From the NCBI RefSeq assembly GCF_030272615.1, contig NC_081409.1, positions 649,604,468-649,668,467 on the forward strand: DNA of 64,000 nucleotides. The letters are read 5' to 3'. A program made the translations under genes and the position numbers. This stretch comes from Cryptomeria japonica. Its lineage: Eukaryota > Streptophyta > Pinopsida > Cupressales > Cupressaceae. Shown here in pieces: positions 31,691 through 43,041 of the stretch. The first letter of the stretch is position 1; the number at the start of each line of letters is the position of its first letter. The notes under the pieces were generated by a model that was given only the letters and a program-made list of their open reading frames with translations, ran no database searches and was not told the origin of the DNA.

Positions 31691-33715
31691 ATGTTGGTTC
31701 AAAATTTTGTACACCTGGGAAGATGTGCAAAATTGTGCTTTCAGCCACAGTGTGTGAGTATAAAACTCTCCTAATTTAGGGAAGGCCCCCCATTTGCTTT
31801 CTACTTCAACAATTCAAAATAAACTCTAACTCTAAATCTATTCTAAATCTAGTTGAAACTCAGTCTTGTTCTCTTTTTTTAGAAAAGACACTTAATTCTT
31901 TTCTCTTCTTTCAAAAAAGAATCACAAATGATTAATGAAATAAACTAAATAAAGAAGTAAAGTTTCCATAAAGGCACAAAGTCCTACGTTGCTTCTCCGA
32001 GATGGAAAAATAGAAAGAAAGCTCAAAGTCTTCAACTATCTACTCTCCTATCAAAGTTTTTAGATGATTTTCTAGTAACTAAGCATAGTATATAGTAGCT
32101 CAAAATCTAACTACATGATGCACCTCTTATGCACAAACATAGAAAATAAAAGCAACACAAAGTCTGCAAGTTACACCCTTTTCTTGAGCATCCTACAATA
32201 GTTTCAAATGTGAAAAGCAACTCAATGTTTGCAGTATCAAATTTTAAAACCAATCGAAAACTCCAAACGCAATAAGCAGCTCAAAGTCTGCAAGATTGAG
32301 CTTTAATCCCTCTTGTATAACAACTGAAAACTCACAATCAATCTCTAGAAAATATCGTCACATAACACCTTGAATCAATACAAAGTTTGAAAACAATTTG
32401 CCTCTTTGAATTGATTGCAATCTGATTTACAACTAAGCTCAAAGTCTTAGAGTGCACATGCAAATTGATAGAATTTTATTGCATTGACAAAAGATAAAAA
32501 TGACAATAGACCCCCTCAATTATTTATAGGAGAGGAGCCTTGAGAAAAAGGTGGGAGGATCCTAACTAACTTGAGAAATTCTCTCAACCACCATGACTTA
32601 TTCCAACTACAGTCTTAATCTAACTCAAATTGTAGTTGCTTTACATGTAATTACGTTTTACAAAAATGCAAGTGAAAGTGACACTTGCAATTACAAAACT
32701 TGTTTTTACATGTAACTTGTCGAAACAAAATTACAAATACACAATTGAAACTATTCTATGTCCGAAGACATGACTCTAACTACATCATCCTTTGTAAATG
32801 ACATCTTGAACCGGAGTAAGATCTTGCACCCTTGATAGTCTCTGTGTCCTTAACCAGTGAACTTTAACCTTTCACATGCTTGGGGTAGTACCATTTCTTC
32901 AGGAGGGAAAGGGCTGCTTTCCTCTTTCCATGTCATGCCCATCTCTGTCTTGAAAACATTCTATAATTTGCATCCATGAATTATTGTTGTATCTCTTATT
33001 CTTTTGTTCATTGATGAAGAACTCATAACACCTTATTCAAGATGATATTGTTATAAAACAATGACCATACCTTGATTTGTTGGTTTGATAGGTCGTGTGT
33101 GAAAACAAGACTGCCAAGGGAAGGGATAAATTGATGCAAAAATGGGCTCACAAGTGAATTTTGGGTTTTGAGGAATGAATTACATGTGTGAAAAAACAAG
33201 AGCATTGACTTGCAATTATGGAGAATGAACATGCAACTTCATGTGTAATGGGAAAATACAAGTTTGCACTTGTAATTGGACCCTAGAGACTCATTTTCAA
33301 GTGTTTTTAAGTGCATTTTGGACCAATTTCAGGTTTTGGAAGGCTGACTGCAAGTGCAATGTATGAAAAAATTGTACACTTCCACTTGTAATTGGGTCTT
33401 GAAGACCCGATTGCAAGTAAACCTTTATGCATTATAACTTCTTTGAAAACACTTGAGTATGGAGAGATATGACTTGAAAATGGAATAAGCCCACCAAGTT
33501 AAGGTGTCCTAACAATTTTTATACCTGCAATTGGGTCTTGGAGACCCGATTGCAAGTGTCCAAAGGGGGGGGGTAAAAAAAAATGCTTTATACTTGTAGT
33601 CGCGTCCTCAAGGCCTGACCGCAAGTTGAGTCACAAAGACTTGAAAACACTACTTCTAAACATCTTCATGAGAACCAATTTTAAGCACCATGGGGGAGAA
33701 TAAAATGCAAAAGGT
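31691..33715 (-). mobile_element. LTR-like unit A of a tandem pair
   Basis: The unit starts tgttggttcaaaattttgta (31691) and repeats from about 33716 with the same opening. The segment 32520-32625 (tataggagaggagccttgag ... ctcaaccaccatgacttatt) recurs at 34533-34620, about 2.01 kb downstream. On the minus strand CTATAAAT-type TATA lies at about 32520-32530, which suggests minus orientation. Inside are interspersed CAAAGTCTGCAA-like motifs (31975-32440) and four palindromes (33267-33626). No coding domain is seen. Confidence 0.6.
33267..33626. repeat. Four dispersed 36-bp palindromes
   Basis: Near-palindromes lie at 33267-33303, 33383-33418, 33523-33558 and 33592-33626. The best has arms CACTTGTAATTGGGTCTT and GAAGACCCGATTGCAAGT with few mismatches. 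The four copies are clearly related to each other. They lie upstream of the inferred TATA of the LTR-like unit, so in its U3. Confidence 0.8.
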
Positions 33716-34782
33716 GTTGGTTGAAAATTTTGTACACCTGGGGGATGTACAAAACTATGGTTTTAGCCACAATGTGTGAGTATGATACTCTCCTAATTAA
33801 GGGAATGATCCCCCAATCTATAAACTATTATTAAACTAAAAATGAATGAGACAACAGTCTTTCTTCTTCTTTCAAGAAAAACTATATCCTTTTATCTTCA
33901 TAGAAAATTGATAGAAATTGAAAATACACAGCAACAACAACTTATAAAACAAAGTGAGAGAAAGGAAATAAAGTTTCCTGAAAGCAGAAAGATTTGTGTC
34001 ACTTCCTTTGGGAAAGGACATCAATATCAAGCTCAAAGTCTTGAATATGTGAAATCCTATCTACCCTTTTCTATATTAATAATAAAAAGAACAAAGTATG
34101 GCAGCACAAAGTCTGAAATATCTTTCTCTTCTCTACATAAAACAACAAGAAGTAGTGTGAGATCAAAGTCTCGCAGCTATTCCTTATCACAAAATCTACT
34201 TCTAATTTCTTTCAAGAACAAGTATAGGAACAAAGTCCTACAACTTCTCTTAACAAAATATCTACTCTAACTAATATTAATCTCCAATACTTGCAACACA
34301 AAGTGTGCAAATTAAATTTCATTAAGCTCTTATAGAAACACTAGAAAGAAAGATAATTTTGAACACAAACTCAAAATATTTAGCACAAAGTCTCAATCCT
34401 TGAGTAATCTTCTTCTATTTCTTTCAACTTCAATTTACACATAAAAAGCACAGTCTTTCTTGATGTAAATTTAGCAGAGTCTAGTTGCTTGCTTTCCCAA
34501 AAGATCCAATATACAATAGACTCCCTCAAGTATTTATAGGAGAGGAGTCTTGAGAAAAAGGTGGGAGGATCTCAACTAACTTGAGAAATTCTCTCAACCA
34601 CCATGACTTATTCAACTACTATCTAAGACTTATTCAAAATTACAACTCCTAATCTAAATTGACTTGTAATCAGCCTACTTGTAATTACAAGAATACAAGT
34701 AATGACTTAACTTGCAATTTACAAAATTGCTTTTATAAGTAAGCTTGTCAAAAGGGAAACTACAATACTAAAATTACAAATT
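33716..34782 (-). mobile_element. LTR-like unit B of the tandem pair, truncated
   Basis: Opens tgttggttgaaaattttgta, parallel to unit A, and carries the same CAAAGTCT motif series (34031-34400) and the ggagaggagtcttgagaaaa segment. It ends about 34782 against copia RT sequence, so its palindrome-bearing portion is missing. The frame at 33842-34270 is inside it and shows no domain. Confidence 0.55.
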
Positions 34783-36117
34783 TTAAAGTTTGATTTTTCT
34801 CAATTTCATCCAGCTCTTCCCTCATTGCTTTCATCCAATTTTGATCTTTGCAGGCTTCTTCAACTATCTTAGGTTCAAACTAAGAGAGTAAACACAGAAG
34901 AAATTTCTCTTCAACAACTTTGCTTCTTGTAATAACTCCTCTTTTTCTGTCTCCTATAATTTGATTCTCAGAATGATCTTTCTGCACATATCTTCATGTT
35001 TTTGATATAGTTGCGAGAGCAACCTGGGTTTCTTCCTACTTGTCTTCATCCTCATTCTTCTTTTATCCTTCATCAAATTCATATTCAGCTTGAGTGATAG
35101 TTTCTTTTGAAATGTTCTCATCAACCTTCACATTTGTACTTTCAACACTTTTATTCAACCTTTTGTTATAACATCTGTAAGCCTTGCTCTTTGTAGAATA
35201 ATCAAGAAATATACCTTCATCTACTCTGCTATGAAAATTTCCAAGATTTCCTTCATCTCTTTGGATATAGCATTTACTTCTAAAAACTTTAAAGTACTTT
35301 ATAGATGGGATCCTTCCATACCATAACTCATATGATGTCTTCCCAAACTTCTTTCTAAATAGAACTTTAAGGCTATATAAAATAGTGTCTATACCTTCTC
35401 TGTAGTAGAGTTTTGATAGATTTGCTTCTTTGATCATAATTCTTGCCACCTCTTGAATAGCCATGTTCACTCTTTCACTATGCCATTCTACTAAGGTGTC
35501 CTAGGAGCTAATAATTGTCTTCTAATACCATGTTTCTGACAAAAAGTATCAAATTCATCAAAAAAAAATTCACTTAATTCTTCCATCAACTTCATTCTCA
35601 ACTCTAGCTTCAAATATCTTAAATTTTTTTAATGCTTCTGACTTTTCTCTTAGAAATGCAACCCAAGTCATTCTAGAATGACCATGAATTAAAAGCATGA
35701 AATACCTCTTCCCTTGCAAACTCCTTGTTATGGTCAGACAATATAGGTCTGTGTGTATCAAATTGAATAATTCGGTAGAAGATTGTTAATTTCCTCTAAA
35801 TGTTCCTTTTGTTTGCTTTCCCACTTGACATTCTTTGTAAATACTATTATCCGATTTAGTCAGTCTTGGTAAATCTCTCACAACTTTTATCATACTAATC
35901 TTCACCAAATTATGAAATTTGATATGACACATCCTCTGGTACCATAGCCAATTCTTATTTATCTATGATAATAAGAAATGTCTTGTAGCATCTTCCAATA
36001 GATACATGTTTTCACCTATCTTTTTCCCTATAGAAATAAAAGTTCCACATCTCTTTTGGATCTCACAATCACCATCCTAAAATATAACATTATAACCATT
36101 TTAGGACATCTATCCTA
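34783..36117 (-). pseudogene. pol: Ty1/copia integrase to RT-start fragment
   Basis: Read from 36117 leftwards: a GAG-pre-integrase-like region (WLWYQRMCHIKFHNLVKIS, VVRDLPRL, YKECQVGKQTKGTF), then integrase core (LIHTDLYCLTITRSLQGKRY, TWVAFLREKSEALKKFKIF), a gap with stops, then the C-terminal part at 35470-35063 (MIKEANLSKLYYREGIDTIL, GKTSYELWYGRIPSIKYFKV, GIFLDYSTKSKAYRCYNKRL), and the start of RT (DQNWMKAMREELDEIEK-like) at about 34790-34870. No gag or LTR of its own is attached. The typical DDYSR has become HGHSR, so a catalytic-region residue is lost. Confidence 0.85.
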
Positions 36118-37389
36118 TTGGAATTACTTGTCTATGTTGTCATTAATGTTAAATCTGGTGTTCTAGATTTCTCTAGATATAGTGAAGAACAATATGCACA
36201 TGATGTATTGAAGTGAAAGATAGATGTGTATGTTGTGTTGTAGGCAGTGGAAGATAGGTATGTTGCAAATGACAAACTCCTATTGTTGTTGATGTTGCTA
36301 TTGATGTTGCAAGCTTTTATTATATGTATCAGGATGTGTGAGTTGTGGTGTTGATCATAGCATTTGATTATGTGCTTCAGAAGTCATTCTCCGGATGTAA
36401 TACTTTAGTTGTTTGTTCGAGTATGTAGTGATGAGAAAATTCTTGTGCTTTGGTTCCCTTTGGTTTGTTTGATTTTTGGTGATACTCATTTGATGATCTG
36501 TCAGTCACATCTTGGATCTCGCTTTGCTGACTTGGATCATGAATATTATCTTTGTTTCTTAACTATGGTCTATCTTGGTTTGTTTCTCTTTGGATATTCT
36601 ACCTTGTGCTCCGGTGATTGTGGCATTCAGTTAGCGTGTTGCTTTGTCACTTCGAGGATATGTTTATTTTAGGCTTGGTTGACATTAGAAGTTGATGTTT
36701 TAATGCAGTGATTGTAGCTTACATATTGACCATTGAAATGTTCCTTTGGAGAAATTTTTTGAGGATGACCTAATGTATATATCCAATTGACACTCATATA
36801 TATGTAGGTACTCTTGATTGTAATTATCATTGAATTAGTAAGTGATTAAAAAAGCGTGAGAAGGATATTTTGTGAAGGAGAAGGAAAGCATGAGTGAAGG
36901 ATAAAGTTGTGAGTATCAAGTAAGAGAGTTGATTCAGTGTGGATAGATTGGTGCAGTCAAATATCCAAACATTTTTCCAGAGGTTCTTAATTGGATCTGC
37001 TGCAAGTAGTCAGTTTATTGTCAGAGCTTTAACTGGAACTTTTCTTAGTTCACCTCTTTTCGTAGTGAGCCCTTCTGACAGCAAGCCATTGTATTTGAGC
37101 AGTAAGATCTTCGAGCAATGAGCCCTCTAGAAATGAGCAAGTTTTCTAATCCCATATAACTAGTTATATTTTTCTTGAGAGTTAACCCTCTCCATGGTTT
37201 TTCCCATTTGGATTTTCCATGTATAAAAATCTGGTGTATCTTGTGTCGTTGTGTTATGTTCTATTTTTCTTTTCAAGGTTAACTAAGATTAAGTTAAGTT
37301 TTAGAACATCAGGATATTATGAGTTTCAATTTTATAAATTAGAGGAATATTGATTCACTCTCCCTCTCAGTATCCCAGTTTATTCAACA
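36118..37389 (+). mobile_element. 5' LTR of a coiled-coil-gag copia-like element
   Basis: Ends ...ccctctcagtatcccagttt attcaaca at 37389, followed by a PBS. It contains the ctccatggtttttcccattt ggattttccatgtat block (37190-37224). The start, tattggaattacttgtctat at about 36118, is inferred from similarity to other LTR starts (TGTTGG). The frames at 36409-36672 and 36939-37121 lie inside it. Confidence 0.65.
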
Positions 37390-37391
37390 AT

Positions 37392-37403
37392 TGGTATAAG
37401 AGC
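37392..37403 (+). other. Primer binding site, one mismatch
   Basis: TGGTATAAGAGC, one base different from the initiator-Met PBS, two bases after the LTR end. Confidence 0.75.
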
Positions 37404-37456
37404 CTGGTCCCTTGTTGCTAAGCTGAACCGCTTGAGGGAGATATTGATTTGAACAG

Positions 37457-38450
37457 ATGGCTCCCATGGAAATAGATGGAGAATATTATCTGGATTAAAA
37501 ATTGAAGATAAATCTTGAAGATCTTAAAAATGTGTAATTTGAGAATGAAGAATTGAAAGAGAATGTGAAGGTAGTGAATGAGTGTGTAAAGAAACCGAGA
37601 GAACAAATCTCGAAGTTCAAAGAAAGACATTGAGAGGTTAACAAGGAATTGAAGCAAGTGAATGAGACAATTGTAAACTTAAAATTGCAGATGGTGAAAG
37701 CAGGAAAGTGGAAGAAAAATTCAAGAGCATAGTTCATTTGAAGGTTGAAGAAAATGGAAAGTTAGAGCAAGAAATACAGAAGCTAAAATTAGAAGCAAGA
37801 GTTAGTGAAAGTAGTGCGTTATTAGATCAACTGTTGTTAATGAAGAAAAATCATAAGGATAAGGAAGGATTAGGATTTACCGCTGATTGTTCGAAAGACA
37901 ACAGTAAAGGGAAATAAAAGATGGAGACTGAAAAAAATATCGAAATTGGAAACAAAGTCCGGAATCTCGGACCAGCTACAAACAAACCTCTTGTTTTGCA
38001 ACCTAATGCTCAAAGGTACACATCATTTAATGGCTATTATTTTCAGTGCAATTATTTTGGACACAAAGCTATAGAACGCAAAAGAAATATAAATAAGAAT
38101 ATTCAACATTTTGGATGTAGAAATTTTGAACATAAGGCTAATTACTACAATAATCAAGTTATAAGCAGAAGCTATAGAACATTTGTGAATGGAATGAATG
38201 GATCACATGTGAATATGCCCTTTCAAGGTTATTGTGATATATGCTATAAATTTGGTCATAAAGCTAATCAGTGTAGATCTAGAGAAAATTAAATATATTT
38301 AATATAGAGGAATGTAAAGTGCTATAGTTGCAACAAATATGGACATTTTGCTAACAAATGCATAAATGTGAAATCTTCGGTGAAGTCAACTGAAGTTAAG
38401 AATAAGAATGTCATGGTCTAGAAAAAGGAAAAAATCAACTAAGACTGCTA
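37457..38450 (+). pseudogene. gag: Coiled-coil gag with four zinc knuckles, relic
   Basis: ATG 37457 opens MAPMEIDGEYYLD and stops early. The continuing frames are strongly heptadic, Glu/Lys/Asn-rich coiled coil (NEELKENVKVVNECVKK, VEENGKLEQEIQKLKLEARV) to about 37917. Four CCHC-type modules follow: QCNYFGHKAIE (first Cys lost), GCRNFEHKANYY (degenerate), CDICYKFGHKANQC (intact) and CYSCNKYGHFANKC (intact, about 38323-38364). This is unlike the single-knuckle gag of the other copia elements here. A related, minus-strand copy lies at 52880-53990. No protease or pol follows. Confidence 0.7.
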
Positions 38451-39430
38451 CACCTAAGTTTGGTGTTGGAGCTTCGTCCTCTAGAATGTTTTTGAGAGAC
38501 AAATCTTTCAATACCCTGTCGAGTGAAAAAGATGCATTATGATTGTAGTTGCATGCTTCAGTGGATTGCGCATGTTGTATTGAAAAATTGGATGACGTCA
38601 CTTTGATAAGAGAGGTGGGCCTGATGTCTTCACAATATATGCCGGAGTTCTGGTCAATTACTTTTTGTTCATCTAACGGTTCACATTATCATGGAGTTAC
38701 ACGATTAACTAAAGCCACTCATAGGAGCTAACTCCACAACTTCACCTGCATATGTGGTGTGTGGGTCCTACCGATGATGATAACATACAACTGGACTAGT
38801 GAAAAGACAAAATATGGAGGAATGTATGATGTGGCAAGGATGTGGGTCCAAATTTCTCACCTCTTTGGTAATATAATGAACGATTATCTTTTATAGGATT
38901 GACAGTCATGATCTTCGCGCGATTGCGCGATTAGCTGGACCTACTTGAAAAGGTTAACTCCACAATGCTGAAAGACTTTTATAAGTGGTGGTGAATAAAA
39001 AATAGTAAAGGTCTCCATGCGCTTGTTTCTCATTTATCATCAACTGACAATGATCTTGTTGTTGGGGCCTTGACGTTCAAATACGAATTTAAATGGCTAG
39101 CTCCCACCATCAAACCAACTTGCATGCCTGTAGTTAATGTGCTTGAATTCCCATTACAATCCAGGATTTTAATTATATTAACTCCATTCTAATTCAAATA
39201 TGCACTTAGTATGTTTTGAAAATGCTTTGTATCTCTCTTGCAAATTCATGTTGTTACTGTTAGGGTTTATGTTCTAGGGTTTTTTGCATAGGCCAAAATT
39301 GCATTTGTTGCATTAGTTATTGATTTCTAAGTATTCTACATTTCTATAAGCTAAATTGATCATTCAAAGTCTCATAGAGGATCATTCTAGCTTTTATTGT
39401 GAAACCCTAGCTATTTTGTATCTTTTTACA
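38451..39430. other. Spacer, no assignable feature
   Basis: Remnant Lys/Ser-rich sequence continues to about 38540. Beyond it I see a short frame at 38549-38731 without a domain, then non-coding sequence. The stretch 38930-39110 (gcgcgattgcgcgattagct...) is less AT-rich, but I cannot identify it. Confidence 0.4.
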
Positions 39431-42400
39431 TAAACCCTGATTTTGACAATGGTTTAATCTTATAGCTTGGGCAAGAGGAAATTATCTGAGGAGATAATTG
39501 CATAGCTCCTTGGGTCCATAGAAACATAGAAGAGATCTAGGCAAGGGGCAAGACCTAAGGAATTCATCATTGACTATTCTGATGGATGTAGGGATTCTTC
39601 AATCCCACCTTGGGGTTTTAGCCTATGGAGAAGGGGATATAATAAAAAAAAGGAATGAATCCTAGTGTCAAACATATGGAATTGTAATCTTGCTAGATTG
39701 GTGGTTCCCAATGTATATGTGAACATTGAATTAGTTTCTGCTATTGCTAATAATTATAGACCATAGACCAGAGAAGTCTTCGCCAAAGGAGGAGGTAGAT
39801 TGATAGCCATCACTAAGGAGGTCATTGATGAAATGTTTATGATAAACCCTAATATGGATTGTCTTATTAATTAAGAAGAGTTGGAAAGAGTATAAAAATA
39901 ATAAAGGGTTGTACAGAGACAACTGGGCTTCTTTTAGGCCGAAGGGCGCTTACAAGAGATGAGATACCGTTGACTTCAAAACAAACTACTCCCTATAATG
40001 TTAATTTATTTGCTAGTTATTTTCTAGAAACATATTATGCTTTGTGTCAAGTATGTGTTGCACATGTAAGAAACATGATTCCTAATTGGATGCTAGTATT
40101 ATGTGTGGATATCCAAAGCATGGATATCAATAGACCATTTGACTATGCTAACCTAGTGGCGGGGGGTCTCCACAATATCCTCTTTGATTTCAAGAGTGGA
40201 GAAACAATGACTTTCAGGTATTTTTTTCTATTGATGTATATTTTCTTGTATAAAGGTCTTAAGGTCTATCCTACAGACCTACATATTACTACTATAGTGA
40301 AAGGTGAGTTTCTTTCAGTCCAGGAATGGACTTACATTTGGGATATGAATATGGATGAGTCTAACCATATGGCTTTTGAAAATTTGTTTGTTAGAAAGTA
40401 TTGAGCATCCTCTAAGGAGAGGTAAGGTGGGGTTTGAGTAAAGAAGTAAAGAATTTCTTAAGGCCTAAAGACCTAACACATGAATTAGAAGTTCCTCACA
40501 ACTGGGGATCATGATTTTATTTTAAGGATCACATAATCATAAGGATTTTGGGTAGCCCTGTTATTCCCAGGCTTTTGCCTATTACTATTTAGGATAGAGT
40601 TTCTTTCCTTGAGATTATGCATCAAATGGTAGAAGCAAAGAAGTCCCTAGTTATATTGGCTCACAAGAAAGGATCATTGCTCCCATCACAAGTTTTGGTA
40701 GGGATGTACCATTTTTCTAATAGAAAGGCATATGAAAATTTGGATTCTTTGCTAAATAGCTATTGCCTTCGTTAAGCTCAATACAAATACTATGACTCTG
40801 AATGGTTTATTCAGGGCCTTGGAAAGGCAAAACCTCAAAATAATGAATGACATGATGAAGATGAAGATGATATTATCAGAAATATTGAGGATTATAATGA
40901 TCTAAAAGGGAAGGAGAGGTGGTACTAAATTCAATATGAAGAACACAAGAAGAGGGAAGATAGCACATACTCTCCAACATGGCATATGTTATTTATTCCA
41001 AAGCCAAGGATGAATACTATCTTTACTACTTATCCAGATATTGATAGGATTCATTTGCCTCATGAGAGGCCTAGATTGGATATTGTGCTACTAGTCCAAG
41101 AGGTGGAGGAAAGGCTTGGTTCTCCTTAGTCCATTAGTTCCCCCTTTGGTCCTACTTCCCCTCCAACATCTCGTCTACTTGGCCATGAGGAGCCTTCATC
41201 TACTCCTACTTTTGTCCAAATTGCATCAGAACCTCTCCTGTCACATAGATTGCTTGCACAAGATGCCATGAAAAAACCCATGATTGCTTCATCCTTAGGA
41301 AGATCATAGTACCAACTTCCAAAAAGCCTAAGAGCTATCACTCCATTGCATTCACTCTCTTCGTGGAGAGATATTTCATTTCAGAATTATGACTGCTTTG
41401 AATATTAAGGAGAGGCACCTCTACCACCTCATAGGTTTGATACCAAGTTGGGTGTCAAGATTCAAGACCCCTCTTAAATGTGGGCACTTGATGATTTTAA
41501 GCTTGGGGGTGACCTCGATGAATACATAAGGCTGAATGCCCGTGAAAAAGTTATCGATGATGATGAGTTCATCAACACAAGGGAGTTCTAATTTTTTGTA
41601 ATAAGGAACATGCTAGATGAGCTAGAAAGAAGGAAAGGGATTAGGCTTGATAGCCTAAGTAAGGATGAAAGATTCAGACTAAAAATGAATTACTAAGAGC
41701 TACCAAGGAACAAATGGCTACCATGATTCCCGAGATGTGAAGGTAGATTGTGAAGAAAAGTGGCGTGCTTCTCCTAGAGAGATGGCATATCTTCTCTACA
41801 ATAGCTTTTGATGCCTTATGGAAAAGGCATGATATTGACTTTAGATATAATGAAACCACAACAAAGAAATAAGGTGCTCTCAGGAAATTTTTGATGACCA
41901 CCTTAACCAATTGGTCATTTGGTGTGTGCACTCGGTTACAAGAAGACCAACCCTGAGTCATGAAATGGACCAATTATTTGGAAGCCTCCTAGTCAAGAGG
42001 GTGGTAGATACTACTGCTACAAAGGCCACAAACATGACTTTAAATTTAGAAAATTTTACCCACAAGGTTGCAATGAAGCCAGATGAGGAATTTCATATCC
42101 TAAGCGATAAGGTGCAGTCATTGCAAGAGAAATTGCAAGAAAAACAAATATATAAACCTCCTAGTATGATAGAACATTCCTTTGATGAGATAATGGAATT
42201 GAGAAGAGATTTGGCTGAAGTTATGATAGAAATAACAAGATTGAATCATGAAATTGAGATATGGAAAGTAGATACCTCAAGGATAGAGAAGAAGGCAATA
42301 ACTGAGATAATCCAATCTTTAATTGAGACAAAGATTTGTACAACCTTGGACCATGTCAATTCTACTTGGGATGAGCACATGGAGATCTTGGGACTCCTTG

Positions 42401-42930
42401 AGGAACATCTTAAGTGGATTTTTTTTTGGTTTGCTCACTATTTTACATGAGTAAAACAATTCCAGTGTTAGAGGTAGCTTTGGTTAGGCCTCTTCCTACC
42501 TATTTGTATGATATTTTGATTCAGTTCAGAACAAGGTTTGAGGTAATGAATCAAATTTTATTATCCATAAAATGTATACTCAGAGAATAAAGATTGCGCT
42601 CAAGAGTTTCTAGTGCCTGGTTACAAGCCACATGCCAGCCCTATTTGACAAAGAAAGGAGCAATGCAGAAGGAAGAAAGGTATTGAGATCAATGACAAAA
42701 TGGAAGACATAAATTGATCAGCTTTAGACCCAATATTGATAGATATTTTTATAAATGACGCACAGATACAGGGGAAGATGCAGTCACACATGAATGCACA
42801 GTCAATATTTGATAGTGGGATGACAAAAATGGAGGTTGCAAGATTAGAGATAGATGATGATAGCTATCAACAACATATGAGGAGGCTGCAAGAGTTCAAG
42901 CAATATGGATTTGAATTCTTCTAATCCTTC
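39430..42930 (+). pseudogene. Relic of an unidentified large protein (family 1, copy 1)
   Basis: Broken frames can be followed over about 3.5 kb: LARLVVPNVYVNIELVSAIA and ITKEVIDEMFMINPNMD (39690-39870), 39970-40404 (LFASYFLETYYALCQVCVAH, NRPFDYANLVAGGLHNILFD), then 40443 onward (FLRPKDLTHELEVPHNWGS, FLEIMHQMVEAKKSLVILAH, VGMYHFSNRKAYENLDSLLN), an acidic stretch near 40860, and 41911-42450 with a long coiled coil (KVQSLQEKLQEKQIY, MELRRDLAEVMIEITRL). Blocks of the first part also occur, in the same order, at 62425-63358, so this is a real protein family. I do not recognise it. It could be an accessory ORF of a plant retroelement or a transposon-borne gene. Many stops and at least one frameshift make it a pseudogene. 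Confidence 0.6.
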
Positions 42931-43041
42931 TTTCTTCTATTTCTAAATTTTGAATTTTTGAAGCTACGGTTTCTCGCCTTTTTTGAAAATGTTCTTTCTT
43001 TTCTTTCTCTTGGTGTATTAAATCAAAAGGAACATATTTCT
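42931..43041. other. Short spacer
   Basis: AT-rich DNA between the family-1 relic and the next LTR; nothing seen. Confidence 0.4.

Noticed and set aside
36409-36672. 87-residue frame with hydrophobic stretches, possible membrane protein
   Set aside because: It lies inside an LTR, has no homologue that I recognise and no supporting context.
37418-37737. Phe/Leu-rich minus-strand frames suggesting a membrane protein
   Set aside because: They are the antisense of the Lys/Glu-rich coiled-coil gag, which naturally reads as Phe/Leu-rich.
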